Positions 7,209-14,968 of a stretch of 25,797 nt of DNA are shown here, one piece after another. How positions within the stretch are numbered: position 1 is the stretch's first letter; each line of letters begins with the position of its first letter. The notes under the pieces were generated by a model. That model was not told the DNA's origin and did no database searches. It saw nothing but the letters and a program-made list of their open reading frames with translations. A program made the position numbers and the translations under genes. Source of the stretch: Clostridium sp. CAG:914 (lineage in GTDB: Bacteria > Bacillota_I > Bacilli_A > RF39 > UBA660). The stretch is from contig FR902130.1 in the NCBI GenBank assembly GCA_000437895.1, positions 1 to 25,797 on the forward strand. Direction: 5' to 3'.

Positions 7209-8355
7209 CATTAAAATTTATATTAGGATTTTCTCTATCATCACTATCTATAGTAAAGAATAATTCTGGTTTGAAATTAAATATATCAGCAATTATATTT
7301 GATGGAAACATTTCTAGCTTATTTTTATATTTTAAAACAGCCTTATTATAAATTTGTCTAGCATATGAAATATTATTTTCTATTTCTTTTAAATTTTCTT
7401 GTAAATTCATAAAGTTTGTATTAGCTTTTAATTCTGGATAATCTTCTTGTAAAAATAATAGTTTATTTATGGCATTACTCAAATTTTTATTAGCTTCAAT
7501 TTCTTCTTCTTTAGTAGTAGCTTTGATAACTTGATTTCTAGCTTTAGTGATATTAGTTAATGTCGATTTTTCGTGTTCAGTGAAACCTTTAACAGATTCC
7601 ACAATATTTGGAATCAAATCAGTACGTTGCTTTAAGAAAATATCAACTTGACTCCATTTTTCTTTAACTAGATTAGATAAGTGGGTCAATTTATTAAATA
7701 TTAAAATTATATATATTATAGGAATTAATATTATAATACTTCCTATTAATATACTTAATATACCTTTAGTTTTTATATATGATTTATTTATATTTTGATT
7801 ATTAATATTATAAATCTCATTATCTTTATTTTTTCTTAATCTATCTAACTCAGAAGATTGATTAGATTTTATAGTTTTTATTTCTGCTTCTTTTAAGTCA
7901 TCATTATTATCTATTTCTTTTCTCTCTTGACTATCTATTTCCCATTTTTCATTTCTTAATGCAGATATTTCATCACTTAAATTGTAGTATTTTTTGCTAA
8001 GTCCATTTTTAAAGAACTCATTATTTCTTGCTACTTCTTTATCGCTTATTTTATTATTTATTTCTTGTTCTTTTTGATCGTATTTGTCTTTTATCTGTTG
8101 TTCTAAATTACTATATTTATCATTAATTTCTTTAATAGACGGTGTATATTTATTGTTTACATCTTGTTCTAATAATATATATTTTTGATTAATCTCATCA
8201 ATTAGTTTTGTTTTTTCTTCATATGTTAATTCTTTAATCGTGTTTACTTCTTTTAATTTATTAATTCCTGGGATAATTGCATAATAAATAGAAAGAGTAA
8301 TAATTGCTAAATAAACGATACTACTTGTTATAATAAGCATCCAATTTTTTTTCAT
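7201..8355 (-). CDS. LemA-family protein with N-terminal coiled-coil extension
   Basis: I prefer the ATG at 8355 (fourth codon of the longer frame) because AAAGGA is nine bases before it, whereas the ATG at 8364 abuts the site. A first membrane helix lies near residues 5-27. About 160 residues of highly charged, Glu/Lys/Gln-rich coiled coil follow, then a second very hydrophobic helix (ILSILIGSIIILIPIIYIILIF). The C-terminal 170 residues are LemA: NLVKEKWSQVDIFLKQRTDLIPNIVESVKGFTEHEK, ending FPSNIIADIFNFKPELFF. LemA proteins are usually about 190 residues with one N-terminal helix, so the coiled coil and extra helix are an addition. If both helices span the membrane the coiled coil is probably outside and the LemA domain inside. 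LemA function is poorly known. Confidence 0.85.
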   Translation of the reverse strand: MKKNWMLIITSSIVYLAIITLSIYYAIIPGINKLKEVNTIKELTYEEKTKLIDEINQKYILLEQDVNNKYTPSIKEINDKYSNLEQQIKDKYDQKEQEINNKISDKEVARNNEFFKNGLSKKYYNLSDEISALRNEKWEIDSQERKEIDNNDDLKEAEIKTIKSNQSSELDRLRKNKDNEIYNINNQNINKSYIKTKGILSILIGSIIILIPIIYIILIFNKLTHLSNLVKEKWSQVDIFLKQRTDLIPNIVESVKGFTEHEKSTLTNITKARNQVIKATTKEEEIEANKNLSNAINKLLFLQEDYPELKANTNFMNLQENLKEIENNISYARQIYNKAVLKYKNKLEMFPSNIIADIFNFKPELFFTIDSDDRENPNINFNEK

Positions 8356-8438
8356 TTTCATCATTCCTTTCTTTTTTCTTAAAATAATTCATAGATATTA
8401 ACTCTATATTTGCCTATAATATTATCATAGTTATATTT

Positions 8439-8549
8439 CTAAATTAATTCACTTATTTCATAATAGTAGTAATCTTCTAATATCTTACTTTTTCCTTCTA
8501 AATCAATTTTCCAATTTATTGGATCATAAATTGTATTTATTCTTCCCAT
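8439..8549 (-). CDS. Small protein, 36 residues, unknown
   Basis: An ATG at 8549 follows AGAGGTG at ideal spacing. The peptide starts MGRINTIYDPINW, contains KIDLEGKSKILEDYYYY and stops at 8439. It is acidic and aromatic, with no membrane segment. It lies between the YbaK-like gene and the lemA-like gene, 24 bases after the former, so it would be co-transcribed. I recognise no family. The ribosome binding site and protein-like composition favour a real gene, but the case rests on one sequence. Confidence 0.5.
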   Translation of the reverse strand: MGRINTIYDPINWKIDLEGKSKILEDYYYYEISELI

Positions 8550-8573
8550 GTATTCACCTCTCTTTATTTTTCT

Positions 8574-9038
8574 CTATGATATTAATATATAATTATGCTT
8601 TTCAAATTCAATAAATTTTATCAAATCATCATAAGATAATACAATAGTTTTGGTATTTGTATTTGGGTGTACTAATATTTTTTTTCCTTTTAATTCATTA
8701 TCTATTATTAAAGTAACTATATTATCTTTGTCATTTATTATTCCAAGGGGTGTAACACTACCTGGTTTTAGTTTTAATATATTATTTAATTCTATTTCAC
8801 TAGCAAATGATAAGTGAGATTCATTAACTAATTTAGCAATGTCTTTTATGTTTGCTCTTTTTGTTTCTTCCAATAATACTAGGTAATAATTTTTCTTTCT
8901 GTTAGTTAGAAATAGATTTTTACAACCAGTGCCATTAATGTTTTTAATATTTTGGGCTTGTTCAATAGTAAAAATAGGTTCGTGTTCTTTTTCTTTAAAT
9001 TCAATATTTAATTGTTTAAAAATGTCATATATATTCAT
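8574..9038 (-). CDS. YbaK/PrdX-type aminoacyl-tRNA deacylase
   Basis: The protein has 154 residues, full length for a free-standing PrdX/ProX editing domain. Motifs are HEPIFTIEQA, GTGCKNLFLTNRKKNYYLVLL, LSFASEIELNNILKLKPGSVTPLGIIND and KILVHPNTNTKTIVLS, with KNLFL and the GSVTPLG turn as the recognisable family features. Members hydrolyse mischarged tRNA, typically Ala-tRNA(Pro), in the cytosol; the exact substrate here is inferred. The start has TAGGAGT upstream. A promoter with an extended -10 (TGTTATAAT) lies about 100 bases upstream. Confidence 0.9.
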   Translation of the reverse strand: MNIYDIFKQLNIEFKEKEHEPIFTIEQAQNIKNINGTGCKNLFLTNRKKNYYLVLLEETKRANIKDIAKLVNESHLSFASEIELNNILKLKPGSVTPLGIINDKDNIVTLIIDNELKGKKILVHPNTNTKTIVLSYDDLIKFIEFEKHNYILIS

Positions 9039-9137
9039 ATTTTAACTCCTAAACTTCAATCTATATAGCTGTCTTTTTTTATTTCTATAGTAATCATTAT
9101 AACGAACCTCATCTTCGAAATACATAACTTCTTAATT

Positions 9138-9146
9138 ATTATAACA
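9138..9146 (-). promoter_or_regulatory. Extended -10 promoter for the YbaK-like gene
   Basis: The minus strand reads TGTTATAAT (complement of 9138-9146), a perfect extended -10. No good -35 is visible at the right distance. It lies between the terminator at 9188-9224 and the gene start at 9038. Confidence 0.45.
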
Positions 9147-9187
9147 TATTTTTTCAATTATTTCACAAATTATTATCTAGTTAACTA

Positions 9188-9224
9188 AATAAAACCTAGC
9201 ATCAAATTGACACTAGGTTTTATT
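9188..9224 (-). terminator. Intrinsic terminator after the vWA-protein remnant
   Basis: A 12-base perfect inverted repeat (AATAAAACCTAG at 9188-9199, CTAGGTTTTATT at 9213-9224) has a 13-base loop. It lies four bases past the stop of the minus-strand gene; the T-run is short and partly inside the stem. Confidence 0.7.
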
Positions 9225-9227
9225 GTA

Positions 9228-10043
9228 TTATACTAAATCATTGCAACTATTTAAATCATTATCTATATAATGAGTAATAAATCTAACTTTGAAATTTCTG
9301 TTATTACATATTGAACTTTCACTTCCACTGACGTCTAATTCTTCAGGTAGAACAAATTTAATGCAATTTATTTTGACATCACGACATGTAAGATGTGAAT
9401 GTGCTGGTATTACCATAGTTTTCATTCCTCTTTTATGTTCTATATTATTTGAGTCAACTTCAGTTAATACAACTGCTAGAGCAACTCTTCTGTTAGGACA
9501 AACATTTTTTATTTTAGCATTTAATTCTAGGATTCTTCCTAATGAATCTAAATATATATTTCCAGCATCATATTCTACGGCATCGGTACATCCACTAATT
9601 GTAATATCTATTGGAGTCGGACACTCTTCTAGGCAAATTGATTCATCGCATTCAATTTCAATAGTTGGATTTTCAAATAAAACTAGACTACCCTCAGCAT
9701 CTTCGTAGTCTATACTTTCATTAACTTCTATGGGTCCTGTACAAGTTCCAACATGTTCTACTGAAAATTCTAATACTGCTCCTTCACTGGTAGTTGTTCC
9801 TAATTCATCCATTTTCCATATAATAGTATGATCTCCCTCTATATCTGCTGTTCCTTTTGCTTTACTAACTACATCCATTATTTTAAAACAAGGATTTACT
9901 ACATCAGTTATAACAATATCTGTTGCACCTGGTTTTGAAATATTTTTTGCAAGTTCTTCAAATAGATCTTCTAACTGAGTATCATCAGGTGTTATTGCAA
10001 CATAAGCAGAATCAGGGTCAGAACTCCAAGTGTTTAACTTAGA
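9228..10043 (-). pseudogene. C-terminal fragment of a von Willebrand A surface-type protein
   Basis: The open frame begins after an in-frame TAG at 10044-10046. The first ATG (9878) has no ribosome binding site and lies inside conserved sequence. Upstream of it the frame already reads SSDPDSAYVAITPDDTQLED, then LFEELAKNISKPGATDIVIT, which is the last helix and strand of a von Willebrand A domain. The following part has a beta-rich repeat domain with IIWKMDELGTTTSEGAVLEF and a cysteine-containing C-terminal domain (IKNVCPNRRVALAVVLTEVD, GMKTMVIPAHS, FKVRFITHYID). I recall this arrangement from clostridial vWA proteins. The metal-binding start of the vWA domain and any signal peptide are missing, so this is a truncated gene. 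It is less AT-rich than its neighbours. Confidence 0.75.
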
Positions 10044-10246
10044 CTAACACCTGTTAAATATAAAGAATTATTTTTATATTTATTCATAATAACTTCATAT
10101 TCAGTTGCATACTTATCTGCAGTTTCAATTAAAGTTTTTTCACTTGGATCTAATAATCCTCTTATAAACTCAGCATGTTCTTTCATAATACGGTCAAAAA
10201 ATAAGTGTAATTCTAATGATAAATTTATATACTCTTTATAGTTCAT
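10034..10246 (-). pseudogene. DUF2935 N-terminal stub
   Basis: The 70-residue frame starts at an ATG behind AGGAGGAAAA. It reads YINLSLELHLFFDRIMKEHAEFI and ADKYATEYEVIMNKY, the first helix pair of DUF2935, whose members are about 270 residues. The frame then runs into YLTGVSLS and a stop exactly where the vWA frame begins. The rest of DUF2935 is missing. The start, promoter-proximal position and ribosome binding site are intact, so a short peptide may still be made. Its function is unknown. Confidence 0.7.
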
Positions 10247-10329
10247 TTTTCCTCCTGATGATATATATGCTAATAGTATAAGAAAAAAATATATTTAGAT
10301 CATTAAATATTTTATATATTAAAGAAAAA

Positions 10330-10351
10330 AGATAATTTTTTATTATTATCT
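10330..10351 (-). terminator. Intrinsic terminator of the aspS operon
   Basis: On the minus strand AGATAAT, an eight-base loop and ATTATCT are followed by TTTTTTCTTT. The stem covers the stop codon of the ttcA-like gene and closes the aspS, clpX-like, ttcA-like operon. Confidence 0.75.
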
Positions 10352-11120
10352 ATTCTTCTTTAATCTTATTAAAAGTTGTATTTGGATTAACATTAAACAT
10401 TGAATTCATTATATTAATATCAGCGTTTTCATACATTTTAACTAACTCTTCTATGAGTAATTTTATTTCTTTTCTTTTTCCAATATTCTTTTTAGTAATA
10501 ACACATGCACAGTCTAAGAAGTTAAGTTCACTATATTTTACCCAAGATATAATGTCTTTTTCTTTGACATAAAATAGTGGTCTAATCAACTTCATGCTAG
10601 GGTAGTTGTCACTATTTAATATAGGTAACATTGAAGAAAATGTTCCATTATATATTTGATTAAGCAAGATTGTTTCTATAACATCATTAAAGTGATGTCC
10701 TAAAGCTATTTTGTTGCATCCTAATTCTTTGGCTTTACTATATAAGCATCCTCTTCTCATCCTGGCACATAGATAGCAAGGATTAGTATTATCTTTTATA
10801 ACTTCAAATATATTTGTATCAAATATTGTAATTGGTATATTTAAATACTTGGCATTATCTATTATTGCTTGTAGTTTTTCTTCACTATATCCAGGGTTCA
10901 TAACCATAAATACTAATTCATAATGGAATTTGTTATGTCTTTTTAATTCTTGCATACATTTGGCAAGTAAAAAAGAATCTTTTCCTCCTGAAATACATAT
11001 AGCTATCTTGTCATTTTCTTCAATTAAATTAAATTCATTAATAGCTCTTACAAATTTAGAAAATATCTCTTTACGATATTTCTTTTGAATTGACCTTTCT
11101 ATATCTTTTAATTCTTTCAT
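10350..11120 (-). CDS. TtcA-like tRNA 2-thiocytidine synthetase (PP-loop)
   Basis: The protein has 256 residues. The PP-loop SGGKDS is at 44-49, CYLC at 115-118 followed by ARMRRGCLY, GHHFNDVIET at 141-150 and DCAC at 203-206. The PP-loop adenylates tRNA C32 in TtcA, and the paired cysteines hold an Fe-S cluster and carry sulfur. All these elements are present, so it should be active. Related ATPases thiolate other positions, so the target base is inferred. It is 18 bases after the ClpX-like gene and ends in a terminator, so it is the last gene of the aspS operon. That puts a tRNA-modifying enzyme under Asp-tRNA control. Confidence 0.85.
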   Translation of the reverse strand: MKELKDIERSIQKKYRKEIFSKFVRAINEFNLIEENDKIAICISGGKDSFLLAKCMQELKRHNKFHYELVFMVMNPGYSEEKLQAIIDNAKYLNIPITIFDTNIFEVIKDNTNPCYLCARMRRGCLYSKAKELGCNKIALGHHFNDVIETILLNQIYNGTFSSMLPILNSDNYPSMKLIRPLFYVKEKDIISWVKYSELNFLDCACVITKKNIGKRKEIKLLIEELVKMYENADINIMNSMFNVNPNTTFNKIKEE

Positions 11121-11138
11121 ATAAATCTCTTTCTTTTA

Positions 11139-12668
11139 TTATTGAGCTAAAACCTTTACTTTTTCAATAGTATTTTCTTTTTTATATGTACTTCTTGATA
11201 ACGTAAAATCATTAGGGTTATTTAATATATTAGATCCAATATGTAATGTATCATACTCTCCAGGATTGTTAAATACTTCATACATTATATTATTAAACAT
11301 ATTTACAATAGTACTAGTTAATCCACGAGCACCTATTTTTCTTTCCATAGCGTCATTTACAATAATATCTACTAAATCATCTATATTAATATTTTCAATA
11401 CCAAATTCTTTTAATATTCTTATATATTCCTGAAATTCACTAGTTTTTGAATTTAATATAATATCTTTTAAATTATCCTTAGTTAAAGCATTAAATTGCA
11501 ATACAATTGGTAATCTTCCTACTATTTCTCTTTTAAGTCCATAAGAAACTAATTTATCACTCATTGATTGATTTTCTTTTTTAGATTCTTCAGATGATAT
11601 ACTTCCAAAACCTATTTTGTTTTTTTGTGGTGTTTTTTTATCTTCATACAACTCTTGGAATGCTCCACAACATACAAAAGTAATACTTTTTGTATCAAAT
11701 ATACAGGTCCTTTGTCCGACTTCTACATTATAAGTGTTTCCTTCTATCATTTTTAGTAATTCATTTTGAATTCCCATAGTTGAAACTGAACCTGATTCTT
11801 CTCCTTTATATGCTAATTTATCAAATTCATCTAAAATTATTATACCTTTGTCTATATTAGGATCCTTTCCATATTTTAATATATATTGTGTTAGAATATC
11901 TGTTAAGTCTCCACCTTTATATCCTGCCTGAGACATTCCTGATGTAGATGTTACTAAAATAGGAATCCCTAGTATTTTAGATAATGTTTCAAACACTAGT
12001 GTTTTTCCAACGCCAGTAGGTCCCATTACTAGCATATTTCTTTTATTACCTATACTATATAAATTAACCCATATTGTAGTTACAATTGTTTTAACTAATT
12101 CATCTTGTCCTTTTACTGTCTTATAAAGTTCTATAAGTACATCTTTAGGCAATACGCTTTCTTCCTCATTAGTTTTTGCTTTTTCTGACTCACTATTTTT
12201 ACTACTTTTAGTTTTAGGATTTTCCTTTGGTCTATTTGGTTCTTGACCTTTATCTCCATCAGTTGTTATTTCTTCATCATAATCATATAAAATACTGTCT
12301 TTGTCTTCAAAAACAAATTCTTCATTAGTTACTTTATCTACAAGAATGATTATTCTGTTATATTCATCTAAAGTAGGAATATATTTATACTTTAAGTGTT
12401 CATTTAAATATTTCCTTTTTATTTGTTCTAATGATTTATTACGGTATCTTTTTACAAGTTCTACAACCGGGATTCTATAAGCATATTGCTTTACATTATC
12501 ATAAGGCATTAATATATGCCAATATGTATTGCCTTCATCACTAATAAAATTATCCATCACTTCATCATAATATCCTGTTATTACTGTATTTGGCACTAAT
12601 TCAATAGTTCCATCTTCTAATTCTTTTGGTTCAAATATAACTACTAATTCCCATTCCTTATCTTCCAT
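11139..12668 (-). CDS. ClpX-like AAA+ unfoldase with novel N-terminal domain
   Basis: The protein has 509 residues. The AAA+ module has Walker A GPTGVGKT at 216-223, pore loop GYKG at 249-252 (GYVG in ClpX), Walker B IIILDEFDK at 276-284, an IGFG loop at 352-355, the arginine-finger region GLKREIVGRLPIV near 377-389, and sensor-2 region GARGL. The IGF loop is what docks ClpX on ClpP, so a partnership with ClpP is likely. The ClpX zinc-binding domain is absent. Residues 1-135 form an unrecognised domain (ELVVIFEPKELEDG, TYWHILMPYDN) joined by a charged linker (136-170). A substrate-selecting role for that domain is inferred. It lies 20 bases after aspS. The housekeeping clpX may be elsewhere, or this may replace it. 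Confidence 0.85.
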   Translation of the reverse strand: MEDKEWELVVIFEPKELEDGTIELVPNTVITGYYDEVMDNFISDEGNTYWHILMPYDNVKQYAYRIPVVELVKRYRNKSLEQIKRKYLNEHLKYKYIPTLDEYNRIIILVDKVTNEEFVFEDKDSILYDYDEEITTDGDKGQEPNRPKENPKTKSSKNSESEKAKTNEEESVLPKDVLIELYKTVKGQDELVKTIVTTIWVNLYSIGNKRNMLVMGPTGVGKTLVFETLSKILGIPILVTSTSGMSQAGYKGGDLTDILTQYILKYGKDPNIDKGIIILDEFDKLAYKGEESGSVSTMGIQNELLKMIEGNTYNVEVGQRTCIFDTKSITFVCCGAFQELYEDKKTPQKNKIGFGSISSEESKKENQSMSDKLVSYGLKREIVGRLPIVLQFNALTKDNLKDIILNSKTSEFQEYIRILKEFGIENINIDDLVDIIVNDAMERKIGARGLTSTIVNMFNNIMYEVFNNPGEYDTLHIGSNILNNPNDFTLSRSTYKKENTIEKVKVLAQ

Positions 12669-12688
12669 GTCAAAACCTCCCTACTTAA

Positions 12689-14425
12689 TTAATCGCTTAT
12701 TTTAATATGTGCATCTTTTAGTTGTTTTGTGAATACTTCACTAGGACATCCCATCATACTATCAGCTCCATTTGCTCCCAATGGAAAGGCAACAACTTCT
12801 CTAATATTTTCCTCATCTTTTAAAAGCATTAGAATTCTATCTATTCCTGGTGCCATTCCAGCGTGTGGTGGTGCTCCATATCTAAATGCTTCATATAAGG
12901 CTGGAAATTTACTTTTAACAACATCTTCACTGTATCCTACTAATTCAAAGGCTTTCTTTAGTATATCTCTATCATGATTTCTTACTCCACCAGATGCCAT
13001 TTCATATCCGTTACATACAAAATCATACTGATAAGCAAGTATATCTAGTGGATTTTTGTTAAGTAAAGCATCCATACCACCTTGTGGCATAGAGAATGGA
13101 TTGTGTGAAAAAGTAATTCCGCCATTTTCTTCATCTTCTTCAAAGAAAGGAAAATCATTAACTATACAAAATTCATATTTATTTTTATCTATTAATTCTA
13201 GTTCTTCACCTAATTTATTTCTTAGATTACCTGCTAATTTATTTACTTTCTTATCTGCTAAGATAAATACTGTATCCCCTTCATTTAAATTTAACTTTTC
13301 TATAAGATTATTTCTTATTTCATCATTTAAAAATTTATCTAGTGAAGATTTAAATTTATTATTTTCTACAACTTTAATATAACCTAAAGTACCATTTATA
13401 GATTTAACATATTCTTCCATTTGTTTAAACCAAGAATTAGATTTATCAATACTACTTACTTTAATACCACGAATTTGTGTATCATTGAATGGAGCAAAAT
13501 CTGATTTTGATAAAATGTTAGTTAAGTCTTCAATGATAAGAGGATTTCTTAAATCTGGTTTATCACTACCATATTTTAACATAGCTTCTCTATATGGAAT
13601 TCTTCTAAAAGGAGGCTTACTTACTTCTTTTTCAGAAAAGTTAGTAAATACGTTATAAAAAACTTTTTCTCCTACTTTGTATACATCTTCTTCTGTAACA
13701 AAAGACATTTCAAAATCCAATTGATAAAATTCACCATATAATCTATCACTTCTTGGGTCTTCATCACGAAAACATGGTGCTATTTGAAAGTATTTATCAA
13801 ATCCTGATACCATAAGCAATTGTTTAAATATTTGTGGAGCTTGTGGTAAGGCATAAAATTTACCTTTAAATTTTCTAGATGGTACAATAAAGTCCCTAGC
13901 TCCTTCTGGTGATGTTGCTGTTATAATTGGTGTCTGTATTTCTGTAAATCCCATACTTTTCATAGTTTCTCTAATAAAATCTATTACTTTACTTCTAAAT
14001 AAAATATTATTATGAACACTTTCATTCCTTAAATCTAGATATCTATATTTTAGTCTTGTATCTTCCAAAGATTCTTTACTTCTAGATATTTCAAATGGTA
14101 ATACGTTTTCACATAATCCAAGAATATCTAGTGTATTAATTACTATTTCAATTTCTCCTGTGGCCATATTTTTATTAATCATATCATCGTCTCTTTTACG
14201 AACAATACCACTAACAGTCACAGTACTTTCCTTGGTTAAATTAATAAATTTATCACTTTCTTCACTAATTAATTGGACAATACCAGTTTCATCTCTTAGT
14301 GTTATAAAAAGTAAACTGCCTAAGTTTCTAATTGAATTTACCCATCCACAAACTCTAACTTCTTTTCCAATATAACTTCTGTCTACTTTACCACAGTAAA
14401 CACTTCTATAAATATTTTCTTCCAT
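12689..14425 (-). CDS. aspS: Aspartyl-tRNA synthetase
   Basis: The protein has 578 residues, near the usual 590. The order is an OB-fold anticodon-binding domain (VRVCGWVNSIRNLGSLLFITLRDETG), the class II core with TPIITATSPEGARDF, motif 2 FRDEDPRSDRLYGEFYQLDFEMSF, a bacterial GAD insertion (about 290-410), FSMPQGGMDAL and motif 3 GMAPGIDRILMLL. It charges tRNA(Asp). Most bacterial enzymes read RADRQPEFTQID in motif 2; this one has an RSDRLYGEFYQLD form, so it belongs to a less common branch, and whether it is also active on tRNA(Asn) cannot be told. The start follows AAAGGAG and it is preceded by a T-box leader. Confidence 0.97.
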   Translation of the reverse strand: MEENIYRSVYCGKVDRSYIGKEVRVCGWVNSIRNLGSLLFITLRDETGIVQLISEESDKFINLTKESTVTVSGIVRKRDDDMINKNMATGEIEIVINTLDILGLCENVLPFEISRSKESLEDTRLKYRYLDLRNESVHNNILFRSKVIDFIRETMKSMGFTEIQTPIITATSPEGARDFIVPSRKFKGKFYALPQAPQIFKQLLMVSGFDKYFQIAPCFRDEDPRSDRLYGEFYQLDFEMSFVTEEDVYKVGEKVFYNVFTNFSEKEVSKPPFRRIPYREAMLKYGSDKPDLRNPLIIEDLTNILSKSDFAPFNDTQIRGIKVSSIDKSNSWFKQMEEYVKSINGTLGYIKVVENNKFKSSLDKFLNDEIRNNLIEKLNLNEGDTVFILADKKVNKLAGNLRNKLGEELELIDKNKYEFCIVNDFPFFEEDEENGGITFSHNPFSMPQGGMDALLNKNPLDILAYQYDFVCNGYEMASGGVRNHDRDILKKAFELVGYSEDVVKSKFPALYEAFRYGAPPHAGMAPGIDRILMLLKDEENIREVVAFPLGANGADSMMGCPSEVFTKQLKDAHIKISD

Positions 14426-14454
14426 ATATACTCCTTTTCTAAAATAAAAACACG

Positions 14455-14576
14455 TTAAAAATAATATAAGGACGAATTAATCCGCGGTGCCACCTTATTT
14501 CACTTACGTGCTCTTTATTTATATAATTAAATTGTTTTATCTTCATTACTTTTATGTGTCACTCATAAAGAAGAAC
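14455..14576 (-). promoter_or_regulatory. Short T-box riboswitch controlling aspS
   Basis: The T-box motif TGGCACCGCGG is at 14482-14492 on the minus strand. Its terminator stem pairs ATAAGG with CCTTAT (14466-14498) and is followed by a U-rich run. Upstream a single small hairpin (14541-14573) has an outer CTTC/GAAG stem and a six-base TTTATG/CATAAA stem. Its seven-base loop AGTGACA contains GAC (14558-14560), the Asp codon, followed by a purine as in known specifier loops. The promoter at 14584-14611 fixes the transcript start near 14576, so there is no room for a normal Stem I. Uncharged tRNA(Asp) would be expected to stabilise the antiterminator and let RNA polymerase read into aspS. Confidence 0.85.
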
Positions 14577-14583
14577 TAATACT

Positions 14584-14611
14584 ATTATAAATAATATATT
14601 TTTTTTGTCAA
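14584..14611 (-). promoter_or_regulatory. Sigma-A promoter of the aspS operon
   Basis: On the minus strand TTGACA (complement of 14606-14611), a 16-base spacer and TATAAT (complement of 14584-14589) match the consensus exactly. The predicted start is near 14576. Confidence 0.85.
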
Positions 14612-14659
14612 TTAGTTTGCTTTTATTTGTTTGCATTTTTTTAGTTAAAACAAACTAAT
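14611..14659. repeat. Inverted repeat upstream of the aspS promoter
   Basis: ATTAGTTTG at 14611-14619 and CAAACTAAT at 14651-14659 form a nine-base perfect inverted repeat around a 31-base AT-rich loop. One arm touches the -35 box. It could be a weak terminator of the gene upstream or a protein site; neither is shown. Confidence 0.4.
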
Positions 14660-14739
14660 ATTATACAAATATTTCAAATAATTTAAATCATCTCCATATG
14701 TTAAGTATATCATAGATTAAGATAATTTAAGAAAATATT

Positions 14740-14961
14740 TTATAACTTATACTTTATAGAAATATTATTTTTTATTTTTTCAAAAAGTTTTGGTTGTATG
14801 TCTGGATATGTACAATTGTCTGGAAAATCATCAAGTAAAACTATTTCTTCGATTTCATTATATAATTCTTTTTCAAATTCTTTTACTTCAGCCAAATAGA
14901 GAAATCCAAAAGTTTCTTCATTTTCATCTTTAACTTCTTCATAAAATTTTACTTCTATCAT
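14740..14961 (-). CDS. Nudix-like C-terminal half, lacking the Nudix box
   Basis: The protein has 73 residues, starting at an ATG after TAGGAGA. FGFLYLAEVKEF, EIEEIVLLDDFPDNCTYPDIQP and LFEKI resemble the second half of small Nudix hydrolases. The catalytic GX5EX7REUXEEXGU box and everything before it are absent, in this frame and in the sequence upstream, which is the ASCH gene. It therefore cannot be a working Nudix enzyme. With a good ribosome binding site seven bases after the ASCH stop, it may be a domesticated fragment or a truncated gene in decay. Family assignment is moderate. Confidence 0.5.
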   Translation of the reverse strand: MIEVKFYEEVKDENEETFGFLYLAEVKEFEKELYNEIEEIVLLDDFPDNCTYPDIQPKLFEKIKNNISIKYKL

Positions 14962-14968
14962 ATATCTC

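Noticed and set aside
9289..9708. Plus-strand ORF of 139 codons
   Set aside because: It lies antisense to the vWA-protein remnant, has no ribosome binding site and no family resemblance.
13056..13382. Plus-strand ORFs within aspS, such as this one and 12729-12977
   Set aside because: They are antisense shadows of a certain housekeeping gene.
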